Position numbers and translations under genes: made by a program. Positions 9,981-17,866 of a DNA stretch of 64,000 nt are shown here, in pieces (position 1 is the stretch's first letter; each line of letters opens with the position of its first letter). The notes under the pieces are model-generated. The model saw nothing but the letters and a program-made list of their open reading frames with translations. It ran no database searches and was not told the origin of the DNA. This DNA comes from Halorubrum depositum (GTDB taxonomy: Archaea > Halobacteriota > Halobacteria > Halobacteriales > Haloferacaceae), in NCBI RefSeq assembly GCF_007671725.1, contig NZ_VCNM01000002.1:434001-498000 (forward strand). The letters are read 5' to 3'.

Positions 9981-10166
9981 GTGAAATCCGACATCCGCGT
10001 CTGCGCGAACTGGGAGACGACCCACGACCGCCCGGTGTACACGCTCGGCGACCGCTGCCCCGAGTGCGACGGCCCGGCCGCGAACAGCGCGCCCGCGCCG
10101 TTCAGCCCGGAGGACCCGTACGGAGAGTACCGGCGGCGGGCGCGGCGGCGACGGGAGAGCGAGTAG
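9981..10166 (+). CDS. nop10: H/ACA RNP component Nop10
   Basis: 61 aa. The zinc-ribbon N-terminus IRVCANWETTHDRPVYTLG and RCPECDGPA is that of archaeal Nop10, followed by the conserved SAPAPFSPEDPYGEYRR segment that contacts Cbf5. It takes part in guide-RNA-directed pseudouridylation. GTG start at 9981. The genomic context (aIF2-alpha upstream, PAC2 chaperone downstream) is the standard archaeal cluster. Confidence 0.96.
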   Translation: MKSDIRVCANWETTHDRPVYTLGDRCPECDGPAANSAPAPFSPEDPYGEYRRRARRRRESE

Positions 10167-10252
10167 CCGTCGAGCCCCGTCGGACGGCCGTCCGCCCTCC
10201 CGCGACGCCGGAATAGCCACCCTCTTGTGACCGCCGCCCGGACGGATCCGAC

Positions 10253-11005
10253 ATGGACGACATCGAGATCGACGAGGTCGCGACGCCGGAGCTCGACGAC
10301 CCGGTGCTCATCGAGGGGCTTCCGGGCGTCGGCCACGTGGGGAAGCTGGCGGCGGAGCACCTGTTGGAGGAGTTCGACGGCGAGCTGGTCCGCCGCGTGT
10401 ACACCACGGAGTTCCCGCCGCAGGTGAACGTCGACGGCGACGGCGTCGCGGAGCTGACCTGCGCCGAGTTCCACGCCGTCGAGACCGACGGCGCCGACCT
10501 GCTCGTGTTGACCGGGGACCACCAGGCCGGCTCGAACAAGGGCCACTACACGCTCACGACGACGTTCCTCGACGTCGCCGAGGAGTTCGGCGCGACGCGC
10601 GCGTACGCGCTCGGCGGCGTCCCGACCGGCGAGCTCGTCGAGGAGTACACCGTGCTCGGCGCGGTGTCCGACGCAGACCTCGTCGACGGGCTGGAGGACG
10701 CCGGCGTCGAGTTCCGGCCCGACGAGCCGGCCGGCGGGATCGTCGGCGTCTCCGGGCTGGTGCTCGGGCTCGGCGGGCGCCGCGGCTTCGACGCCGCCTG
10801 CCTCATGGGCGAGACGAGCGGCTACCTCGTCGACCCCAAGAGCGCCCGCGCGGTGCTGGAAGTCCTCGAGGCGGTCCTCGACTTCTCGGTCGGCTACGAG
10901 AGCCTGGAGGACCGCGCCGAGGAGATGGAGGAGGTCGTCGGCAAGATCCGCGAGATGCAGGACGGCCCCGCGGTGCCGGACGACGACCTGCGGTACATCG
11001 GGTAG
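10253..11005 (+). CDS. Proteasome assembly chaperone family protein (PAC2)
   Basis: 250 aa. PAC2-family features: DDPVLIEGLPGVGHVGKLAAEHL at the N-terminus, the LLVLTGDHQA segment, the GGVPTGELVEE motif and a GGIVGVSGLVLGLGGRRGFDAACLMGETSGY block. The C-terminus is an acidic helix. Homologues help assemble 20S proteasome alpha rings in eukaryotes; the archaeal proteins are proposed to do likewise. Its position after nop10 is conserved in archaea. Confidence 0.93.
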   Translation: MDDIEIDEVATPELDDPVLIEGLPGVGHVGKLAAEHLLEEFDGELVRRVYTTEFPPQVNVDGDGVAELTCAEFHAVETDGADLLVLTGDHQAGSNKGHYTLTTTFLDVAEEFGATRAYALGGVPTGELVEEYTVLGAVSDADLVDGLEDAGVEFRPDEPAGGIVGVSGLVLGLGGRRGFDAACLMGETSGYLVDPKSARAVLEVLEAVLDFSVGYESLEDRAEEMEEVVGKIREMQDGPAVPDDDLRYIG

Positions 11006-11085
11006 CGCTCGGCTCGACCGGATCCGACGCGGAACCGATCGCGCGTTCCGGCAACGATAAACCGGACCCCGGTCATCGTTCGTGT

Positions 11086-12252
11086 ATGACCGACGCACGC
11101 GTCGCCGGAGTCGGGCTCACGCGCTTCGGGAGCCACGCGGACCGCGCGGGACGCGACCTCTTCGCGACGGCCGCGGAGCGCGCGTTCGAGGACGCCGGCG
11201 TCCCGCGAGGGGACGTCGAGGAGCTGAACTACGGGAACTTCATGGGCGCGCTCGCGGAGCACCAGGGCCACCAGGCGCCGCTGATGGCCGAGGCCGCGGG
11301 CGTGCGCTGCCCCGCGACCCGGTACGAGTCGGCGTGCGCCTCCGCGGGCGTCGCGGTCCGCGAGGCCGTTCGGACCGTCGCCGCGGGCGACGCCGACGTC
11401 GTCCTCGCCGGGGGGATGGAACGCATGACGAACCTGCCGACCGCCGAGGTGACGGAGGGGCTCGCGATGGCCGCCGACGACCTGTTCGAGGTGCGGTCGG
11501 GCGTCACCTTCCCCGGCGCCTACGCGCTGATGGCGACCGCCTACTTCGAGGCGTACGGCGGCGAGCGGCGGGACCTGGCTCACGTCGCCTCGAAGAACCA
11601 CGCGAACGCGGTCCCGAACGAGTACGCCCAGTACCGCCGGGAGGTGTCCGTCGACGACGCGATGGACGCGCCGCCGGTCGCCGAGCCGCTCCACCTCTAC
11701 GACGCCTGCCCGATCACCGACGGCGCGAGCGCCCTGGTGATCGTCTCCCCCGAGTACGCCGCCGAACACGACGTGGACGCCCCCGTCGCGGTGACGGGCA
11801 CCGGACAGGGGACCGACCGGATGGCGCTCGGCGACCGCGAGCACCTCGCGCGCACGCCGGCCGCCGACGACGCCGCCGAGGCGGCATACGCGGCCGCCGG
11901 CGTGGAGGCCGACGACGTGGACGTCGCGGAGGTCCACGACTGCTTCACCATCGCCGAGGTGCTCGCCACGGAGTCGCTCGGCCTCTTCGAGGTCGGCGAG
12001 GGGATCGCCGCCGCCCGCGAGGGGATCACGACCGCCGACGGCGACCTCCCGGTGAACCTCTCGGGCGGCCTGAAGGCGAAGGGGCACCCGGTCGGCGCGA
12101 CCGGCGGGTCGCAGATCGCCGAGCTGACGCGGCTGCTCCGCGGCGACCACCCGAACAGCGAGCACGTCCCGGACGCCGAGGTCGGCGTCGCGCACAACGC
12201 GGGAGGCACCGTCGCCAGCGCGGTCGTCCACGTGCTGGAGGTGGCGGAATGA
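11086..12252 (+). CDS. Thiolase family protein (acetyl-CoA C-acyltransferase-like)
   Basis: 388 aa. Catalytic elements of the archaeal thiolase branch are visible. The nucleophile Cys is in YESACASAGVAVREA (about residue 86), the HDCF motif in VAEVHDCFTIAEV, and the His in GGLKAKGHPVGATGGSQ. The start ATG follows a CGATAAACC element by about 25 nt. It overlaps the DUF35 zinc-ribbon/OB-fold gene by 3 nt (ATGA). Thiolase and DUF35 protein usually form a complex in archaea, for example with HMG-CoA synthase in mevalonate synthesis, or in beta-oxidation. Which reaction applies here cannot be told. Confidence 0.93.
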   Translation: MTDARVAGVGLTRFGSHADRAGRDLFATAAERAFEDAGVPRGDVEELNYGNFMGALAEHQGHQAPLMAEAAGVRCPATRYESACASAGVAVREAVRTVAAGDADVVLAGGMERMTNLPTAEVTEGLAMAADDLFEVRSGVTFPGAYALMATAYFEAYGGERRDLAHVASKNHANAVPNEYAQYRREVSVDDAMDAPPVAEPLHLYDACPITDGASALVIVSPEYAAEHDVDAPVAVTGTGQGTDRMALGDREHLARTPAADDAAEAAYAAAGVEADDVDVAEVHDCFTIAEVLATESLGLFEVGEGIAAAREGITTADGDLPVNLSGGLKAKGHPVGATGGSQIAELTRLLRGDHPNSEHVPDAEVGVAHNAGGTVASAVVHVLEVAE

Positions 12253-12704
12253 GCGACGACGGCGCGAGCGAGGACGGCGGGGACGTCGACCTCGCGGAGC
12301 GAACGCCGGCGCCGGTCACCGACGCCGACTACGACGAGTGGCTCGACGCGCTCGCGGCCGGCGAGGGGTACGCGCTCGTCTGCCCCGACGGCCACGGGTC
12401 GCTCCCGCCGCGGCGGCGCTGCCCGGAGTGCGGGTCGAGCCCGCTCTCGCGGGAGCCGCTCGACGGGACGGGGCGGGTCGAGACGTTCAGCGTCGTCCAC
12501 GTCCCCTCGCCCCGGTTCGCCGACGACGCCCCGTACGTCACCGCGGTCGTCGACCTCGGGCCGGTCCGAGCGACGGGGGTCCTGCGCGGCGTCGACCCCG
12601 AAGGCGACGCGGTCGAAGTCGGGCTGTCGGTCGACGCCGGCGTCGAGGAGCGGGCGACGGACGGGGAGCCGCTGGTCGTGTTTCGGCCGGTTGACGGTGA
12701 GTAA
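12249..12704 (+). CDS. DUF35 zinc-ribbon/OB-fold acyl-CoA-binding protein
   Basis: 151 aa. A rubredoxin-like zinc ribbon (LVCPDGHGSLPPRRRCPECGS) is followed by an OB-fold (GRVETFSVVHVPSPRFADDAPYVTAVVDL). One ligand of the first knuckle is CPDGH rather than CxxC, as in several haloarchaeal members. The ATGA overlap with the thiolase gene means translational coupling. The family scaffolds thiolase/HMG-CoA synthase complexes by holding the CoA substrate. An acidic leader of about 25 residues precedes the domain. Confidence 0.92.
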   Translation: MSDDGASEDGGDVDLAERTPAPVTDADYDEWLDALAAGEGYALVCPDGHGSLPPRRRCPECGSSPLSREPLDGTGRVETFSVVHVPSPRFADDAPYVTAVVDLGPVRATGVLRGVDPEGDAVEVGLSVDAGVEERATDGEPLVVFRPVDGE

Positions 12705-12791
12705 GGGAGGCGTAACCGCCGACCGGGTGGCGGCCGACGTTTCCGCTGCTCGACCAAATGGTTATACGATGGTCACTTGTAGTCGTGTCCA

Positions 12792-15641
12792 ATGACCGAC
12801 CGGATCCGCGTCCTCCACGTCGACGACGACGCCGACCTCGCCGAGGTGACGGGGTCGTTCCTCGAACGCGAGGACGAGCGGATCGCGGTCGAGGCCGCCC
12901 CGAACGCGACGGTCGGGCTGGAGCGGCTCGACGAGGGCGGGATCGACTGTATCGTCTCCGACCACGACATGCCCGGACCCAACGGGATCGAATTCTTGGA
13001 GCGGGTCCGCGAGCGCGACCCCGACCTCCCCTTCATCCTGTACACCGGGAAGGGGTCCGAGACGGTCGCCAGCGAGGCGATCTCCGCCGGAGTGACGGAC
13101 TACCTCCAGAAGGGCGGCGGCACCGAGCAGTACGAGATCCTCGCGAACCGGATCGCCGACGCCGTGATGAAGCGCCGCGCGGAGCGCGAGGCCGAACGGA
13201 CCCGGACGCACCTCCGCGCGATCACCGACAACTCGATGGACGCGATCGTCACCGTCGACGCCGACAGCAGGATCCGGTTTGCGAACCCCGCCGTCGAACG
13301 GCTGTTCGGCTACGCGCCGGAGGAGCTGGAGGGCGAGCCGCTGTCGAGGCTGATGCCGGATCGGAAGGTCGAACGACACCACGAGGCGATCGATCGGTAC
13401 CTCTCGGGCGGCGACCCGACGACGGACTGGTCCGCCGTCGAGTTCCCGGGGCAGCACCGCGACGGCCACGAGGTGCCGCTGTCGATCTCCTTCGGCGAGT
13501 TCGAGGAGGACGGCGAGCGCCGGTTCGTGGGGATCATCCGAGACGTGACGGAGCGCGAGCGACACCGCGCGTTCGTCGAGCGGTCCAGCGACATCGTCTC
13601 GGCGCTCGACGTCGACGGGACGTTCCAATACGTGAGCCCGTCGGTCGAGTCGCTGCTCGGCTTCGAGCCCGCGGACCTCCTGGGCGAGGACGCGTTCGAA
13701 CGCGTGCACCCGGACGACCGCGACCGAGTCGTCGAGGTGTTCCGGGAGTCGATCGCCGGCGAGACGACGAACCCGACCGTCGAGTACCGGCTGGAGCGAG
13801 CGGACGGCGACTACCTGTGGGTGGAGTCGGTCGGCAGCAACCGGCTCGACGACAGCGGGATCGGCGGGTACGTCGTCAACACGCGCGACGTCTCCGACCG
13901 CAAGCGGCGCGAGGAGAAGCTGTCGCGCCTCCGCGAGTGGACGCGGGACCTCAACTACACCCGGACCGTCGAGGAGACGACGGGGCTGGCGGTCGACGCC
14001 GTCGACGCCATCGTCGGCGCCGAGCTGAGCGGGATACACCTGCTGAACGACGCGGGGGACGCGCTCGAACCGGTCGCGCTCGCCGAGTCCGTCCCGATGT
14101 TCTTCGAGGAGCAGCCGTCGTACGACCGGGACGCGCCGCCGAAGTCGCGGTCGGCGCTCGTTTGGGAGGCGTACCGCGGCGACGAGCCGATCGCGATCGA
14201 CGAGCTCTCGGCCTCGGACCGGCTCGACGAGGAGACGCCGGCGGAGAGCCTGGTGCTCCACCCGATCGGCGATCGCGGGCTGTTCGTCATCTCCGCGTCG
14301 ACGGCGAACGCGTTCACCGAGACCGACGTCCTCATCGCCGAGATACTGGCGAATCACCTGGAGGCCGCCCTCGACCGCGTCGACCGCGAGACGCGCCTGG
14401 AGCGGCTTCACGACGCCACGCGGAGCCTGATCCAGGCGGGCTCCCGAGAGGAGATCGCGGAGCGCGTCGTCGAGGCCGCGGAGGAGGTACTCGGGTTCTC
14501 CGTGACGACCGTCCGGCTCTACGACGAGGACGCGGGCGGGCTTGCCCCGGTCGCCGTCTCCGACATCGCGGGCGACCTCCTCCCGCCTCGGCGCGTGTTC
14601 ACGCCCGACGACGGCAGCCTCAACTGGGCGGCGTTCGAGGCGGGGGAGCCGCGGCTGTACGACGACATCGAGACCGTCGACGCCGTCGACAACGGGACGG
14701 GGCTCAGGAGCCTGCTGATCCTCCCGGTCGGCGAGTACGGGACGATCTCGATCGGGGAGACCGAGCCGGACGTGTTCGACGGCACCGACGAGTTCCTCGC
14801 GAAGATACTCGCGACCGCGGCGGAGACGGCGTTCCAGTCGGAGGCTCGGACCGAACGACTCCACCGGCGGAGCGCCGAACTGGAGCGGCAGAACGACCGG
14901 CTCGCGGAGTTCGCCAGCGTCGTCTCCCACGACCTCCGGAACCCGCTCAACGTGGCGCAGGGGCGGGTGGAGCTGGCCCGCGACGAGTGCGACTCGCCGC
15001 ACCTCGACGCCGCCGTCGGCGCCCACGAGCGGATGGACGGCCTGATCAGCGACCTGCTCACGCTCGCTCGCGAGGGCGAGCGCGTGAGCGACACGGAGCT
15101 CGTCGCGCTCGACGCCGTCGTCGAGTCCTGCTGGCTGAACGTCGACACCGGGGACGCGACGCTCTCGGTCGAGACCGACCTCACGCTGCACGCCGACGAG
15201 AGCCGCCTGCAACAGCTATTGGAGAACCTGATGCGCAACAGCGTGGAACACGGTCGTTCGAGAGACGGCACCGCCGTCTCTCGTGATGACGAAAACTCCG
15301 AGACGGAGTTTTCGAACCATTCCACGGGCGGCCGGGCGGAGCCCGGCGACGCCGTCGGTCAGGGCGGCGACCGCGTCGTCGTCGCGGTCGGCGCCCTGAC
15401 CGACGGCGACGGGTTCTTCGTCGCCGACAACGGGCCCGGAATCCCGCCCGACGAGCGGTCCGACGTGTTCGACGTCGGCTACTCGACCTCGCGGGAGGGG
15501 ACGGGGTTCGGCCTCCGGATCGTCGAGCAGGTGGCGACCGCGCACGGCTGGGACGTGCGGATCACGGACGACCCCGAGCTCGGCGGCGCCCGGTTCGAGG
15601 TGAGCGGCGTCGACGTCGCGGAGCGAGCGGTCGAAGAGTAG
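12792..15641 (+). CDS. Multidomain signal-transduction histidine kinase (receiver-PAS-PAS-GAF-GAF-HK)
   Basis: 949 aa, soluble. In order: a receiver domain (residues about 5-120, IRVLHVDDDADL with acidic pocket and phospho-Asp in VSDHDMPG), PAS 1 (about 140-255), PAS 2 (about 260-375), two GAF-like domains (about 390-530 and 535-690), a HisKA domain with H-box FASVVSHDLRNPLN, and an HATPase with N-box LLENLMRNSVEHG and G-boxes VADNGPGIPP and GTGFGLRIV. Between N-box and next strand is a low-complexity insertion encoded by three DNA hairpins (15259-15347). ATG 12792 is 27-30 nt after a GGTTATAC box. No partner regulator is adjacent. Confidence 0.93.
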   Translation: MTDRIRVLHVDDDADLAEVTGSFLEREDERIAVEAAPNATVGLERLDEGGIDCIVSDHDMPGPNGIEFLERVRERDPDLPFILYTGKGSETVASEAISAGVTDYLQKGGGTEQYEILANRIADAVMKRRAEREAERTRTHLRAITDNSMDAIVTVDADSRIRFANPAVERLFGYAPEELEGEPLSRLMPDRKVERHHEAIDRYLSGGDPTTDWSAVEFPGQHRDGHEVPLSISFGEFEEDGERRFVGIIRDVTERERHRAFVERSSDIVSALDVDGTFQYVSPSVESLLGFEPADLLGEDAFERVHPDDRDRVVEVFRESIAGETTNPTVEYRLERADGDYLWVESVGSNRLDDSGIGGYVVNTRDVSDRKRREEKLSRLREWTRDLNYTRTVEETTGLAVDAVDAIVGAELSGIHLLNDAGDALEPVALAESVPMFFEEQPSYDRDAPPKSRSALVWEAYRGDEPIAIDELSASDRLDEETPAESLVLHPIGDRGLFVISASTANAFTETDVLIAEILANHLEAALDRVDRETRLERLHDATRSLIQAGSREEIAERVVEAAEEVLGFSVTTVRLYDEDAGGLAPVAVSDIAGDLLPPRRVFTPDDGSLNWAAFEAGEPRLYDDIETVDAVDNGTGLRSLLILPVGEYGTISIGETEPDVFDGTDEFLAKILATAAETAFQSEARTERLHRRSAELERQNDRLAEFASVVSHDLRNPLNVAQGRVELARDECDSPHLDAAVGAHERMDGLISDLLTLAREGERVSDTELVALDAVVESCWLNVDTGDATLSVETDLTLHADESRLQQLLENLMRNSVEHGRSRDGTAVSRDDENSETEFSNHSTGGRAEPGDAVGQGGDRVVVAVGALTDGDGFFVADNGPGIPPDERSDVFDVGYSTSREGTGFGLRIVEQVATAHGWDVRITDDPELGGARFEVSGVDVAERAVEE
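15259..15347. repeat. Three consecutive perfect DNA hairpins inside the histidine kinase coding sequence
   Basis: Hairpin 1: 15259-15283, 11-bp stem CGAGAGACGGC, loop ACC. Hairpin 2: 15290-15314, 11-bp stem CGAAAACTCCG, loop AGA. Hairpin 3: 15331-15347, 7-bp stem GCCGGGC, loop GGA. The first two are 25 nt each and 6 nt apart. They encode a non-conserved loop in the HATPase domain just after NSVEHG and keep the reading frame. Confidence 0.85.
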
Positions 15642-15661
15642 ACGTCGCGGGGCGGGGCGGC

Positions 15662-16432
15662 CTACTCCCGGACGAGCAGTTCGATCTCGTGGCCGTCCTG
15701 GTCCTTCGTGAACGCGTAGTTGTGGTCGCAGGAGGCGGGGTCGCGGTAGTCCGGCGCCTCGCGGGTCATCAGCGTCTCCCACGCCTCGTCGAGGTCGTCG
15801 ACGCGGACGCAGAGGTGGCCCCAGCCGTCCCCCATCGTGTACTCGCGGCCGTCGTAGTTGTAGGTGAGCTCCAGCTTCATCGCCTCCTTCGGGGCGTCCT
15901 CGGGGGCCATGAAGTAGTTCGAGAAGCTGTCGGCCTCCCAGCGGCCACTCGGCTGCTCCGCGTACTCGAACTTGCGGGTCCAGTAGCCGAGCGCCTCGTC
16001 GGCGTCCTCGACGCGGATCATCGTGTGGTCGATGCTCCACTTCTCGCCGTAGTCGCGCTTGACGATCTCGATCTCGTGGCCGTCCGGGTCCTTCACGAAC
16101 GCGTAGCGGTCGCCGCAGGACTCGGGGTCGCGGTAGTCCTCGACGCCCTCGTCCATCAGCTGGTCGTACGACTCCTGGAGCGCGTCCTCGGGCACGCGCA
16201 CGGCGATGTGGCCCCACGCGTCGCCGATCTCGTACGCGTGATCGCCGTGGTTGTAGGTGAGCTCCAGCAGCGCGCCGTCCTCGTGGACGTCCTCGGGGCC
16301 GAGGTAGACGTTGGTGAACGTGTCGGCCTCCCAGCGGCCCTTCTCCTCGTAGTTCAGGTGCGTCTGGTACCAGTCGAGGCTCTCCTCTAAGTCCTCGACG
16401 CGGATCATCGTGTGGTCGAAGGTTCCGTCCAT
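15662..16432 (-). CDS. Tandem VOC (glyoxalase-like) domain protein
   Basis: 256 aa made of two homologous glyoxalase I-type domains. Domain 1 spans about 1-130 (FDHTMIRVEDLEESLDWY ... YAFVKDPDGHEIEIV) and domain 2 about 135-256 (IDHTMIRVEDADEALGYW ... YAFTKDQDGHEIELLV). Metal-ligand His and Glu positions are kept in both halves. The length equals a two-domain monomeric lactoylglutathione-lyase-like protein. Haloarchaea lack glutathione, so the true thiol or substrate is uncertain. Start MDGTFDHTMIR at 16432. Convergent with the sensor kinase gene. Confidence 0.87.
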   Translation of the reverse strand: MDGTFDHTMIRVEDLEESLDWYQTHLNYEEKGRWEADTFTNVYLGPEDVHEDGALLELTYNHGDHAYEIGDAWGHIAVRVPEDALQESYDQLMDEGVEDYRDPESCGDRYAFVKDPDGHEIEIVKRDYGEKWSIDHTMIRVEDADEALGYWTRKFEYAEQPSGRWEADSFSNYFMAPEDAPKEAMKLELTYNYDGREYTMGDGWGHLCVRVDDLDEAWETLMTREAPDYRDPASCDHNYAFTKDQDGHEIELLVRE

Positions 16433-16539
16433 ACCCGACGGATCGGCCGCTCGCCTCAAAAGCGTACTGAAGGGGTCGCGGCCGACTCGGACCGCCGCCG
16501 AACCGCCGACGGCCGACTCACCCGGATCGAACTGGCTAG

Positions 16540-16660
16540 GTCGGGAATAAAACGACCACTATTATCAATTTATTTATTCATTTTACTATGTATAAATAGG
16601 TTCGGTGGTTCGAATATAGATGGCGGGTGCCACCGACAGTCGGGGCGCCGGCCGCGAACA
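16540..16660 (+). promoter_or_regulatory. AT-rich promoter region of the UbiA gene
   Basis: A strikingly AT-rich stretch in a GC-rich chromosome. It contains TTTATTTATT (about 16569-16578) and a TGTATAAATA TATA box at about 16589-16598. A transcript beginning about 25 nt later would carry a leader of roughly 40 nt before ATG 16661. Confidence 0.55.
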
Positions 16661-17779
16661 ATGTCAAACAAGACAGATCCGCCGTCGGAGTTCATCGACG
16701 GCACCGACTCGCCGAATCGCATCGAACCGTTCCCGTCCGAGACGCCACCGCGCGCCTCGACGGCGTCTACGCCGCCGCGTCGAGAGTCCGCGGCCCCGAA
16801 GGGCGCGTCTCCGGCCGCGGTCGGGACGACCACCGACCCCATGCGCCTCCTCGGCGCGTTCGCGTCGGGTGCCCCGTTCATCGCGCTCGTTGCGGCCGTC
16901 GAGACGCTCATCGCGACCGTCCTGCTGGGCGTTCAGCTGACGGCCGCCCCGGTGGTCGTCGCACTGGTTACCTTCGCGGTGTACACCGTCGACCACGTCG
17001 CCGACGCCGACGCCGACGCCGTCTCGACCCCGCACCGGGCGCTGCTCGCCCGGCGCTACGGGGACCAGCTGATGATCGCCGCCACGCTCGCGTACGGTAC
17101 CGCGGTCGCGCTCGCGATCACCGGCGGACCGCTCGCGCTCGCCGTCACGCTGCTTCCCGGTGCGTTCTGGGTCGCGTACGCCTCCGACTGGCTGCCCGAC
17201 CTCGGCCAAGCCGTGAGCGCCGCCCTCTCAGCCGTCGTCCCCCGCGGTCGGCTCAGCCCCGGGGCGGCCGCGGGTGCGACCGACGGCGGGCGCCGCTACG
17301 TCCCGCGCCTGAAGGACGTGCTCGTCGTCAACTCCGTCGTCGTCGCCGCGGGGTGGGCGACCGCCCTCACGTTCCTTCCCGTCGCGTTCACCGGGGCGGC
17401 GGTCGGACCGGCCGTTCCCGTCGTCTTCGCGTACTTCTTCCTGCGGTCGTTCGTCGACGCCGAGCTCCCGAACGTCCGGGACGTCGCCGCCGACACGGCG
17501 GTCGGCGTCGAGACGCTCCCCGTCGCGGTCGGCGTCGTCCGAACCCGGCGGCTGCTGTACGGCGTCGACCTCCTCGCGGCGGGCGCCGTGACGGCCGCGG
17601 GCGTCGCGGGCCTGCTCGCGTGGCCGCTCGTCGGGGCGCTCGGCGTCGGCGTCGCCGCGTCGGTCTGCGTCACCTCGCTCGCCGGCCGGATCGACGACGC
17701 GTCGGTCCTCGGCGTCGCGCCGGACTGCACCTACCTCCTCGTCGGCGTCGCGATCGCGGGGGTGACCCTGGTCGGTTGA
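16661..17779 (+). CDS. UbiA-like prenyltransferase family membrane protein
   Basis: 372 aa with a Ser/Thr/Pro-rich cytoplasmic N-terminus (about 55 residues) and eight to nine transmembrane helices. The first Asp-rich motif is TVDHVADADADAV, in place of the classic NDxxDxxxD. A second acidic stretch, SDWLPDLG, and FFLRSFVDAELPNVRDVAAD later in the sequence fit the second DxxxD site. The family transfers polyprenyl groups to aromatic or glycerolipid acceptors; the substrate is not predictable here. ATG 16661 is preferred over upstream in-frame codons, which would place the promoter inside the gene. Confidence 0.75.
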   Translation: MSNKTDPPSEFIDGTDSPNRIEPFPSETPPRASTASTPPRRESAAPKGASPAAVGTTTDPMRLLGAFASGAPFIALVAAVETLIATVLLGVQLTAAPVVVALVTFAVYTVDHVADADADAVSTPHRALLARRYGDQLMIAATLAYGTAVALAITGGPLALAVTLLPGAFWVAYASDWLPDLGQAVSAALSAVVPRGRLSPGAAAGATDGGRRYVPRLKDVLVVNSVVVAAGWATALTFLPVAFTGAAVGPAVPVVFAYFFLRSFVDAELPNVRDVAADTAVGVETLPVAVGVVRTRRLLYGVDLLAAGAVTAAGVAGLLAWPLVGALGVGVAASVCVTSLAGRIDDASVLGVAPDCTYLLVGVAIAGVTLVG

Positions 17780-17866
17780 TCCGCGTCCGACTTCGATCAG
17801 CGGCCGATCGGGGATGCCAAATCGACAGAGCAAAATGATTTATATCTCCTTCTTCTGGAATAAACA

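Noticed and set aside
8636..11098. 820-aa minus-strand open frame across the translation cluster
   Set aside because: Antisense to rpl44e, rps27e, aIF2-alpha, nop10 and PAC2, all clearly real. Its own sequence is compositionally biased with no domain.
12762..15212. 816-aa minus-strand open frame
   Set aside because: Shadow of the large histidine kinase; no recognisable domain.
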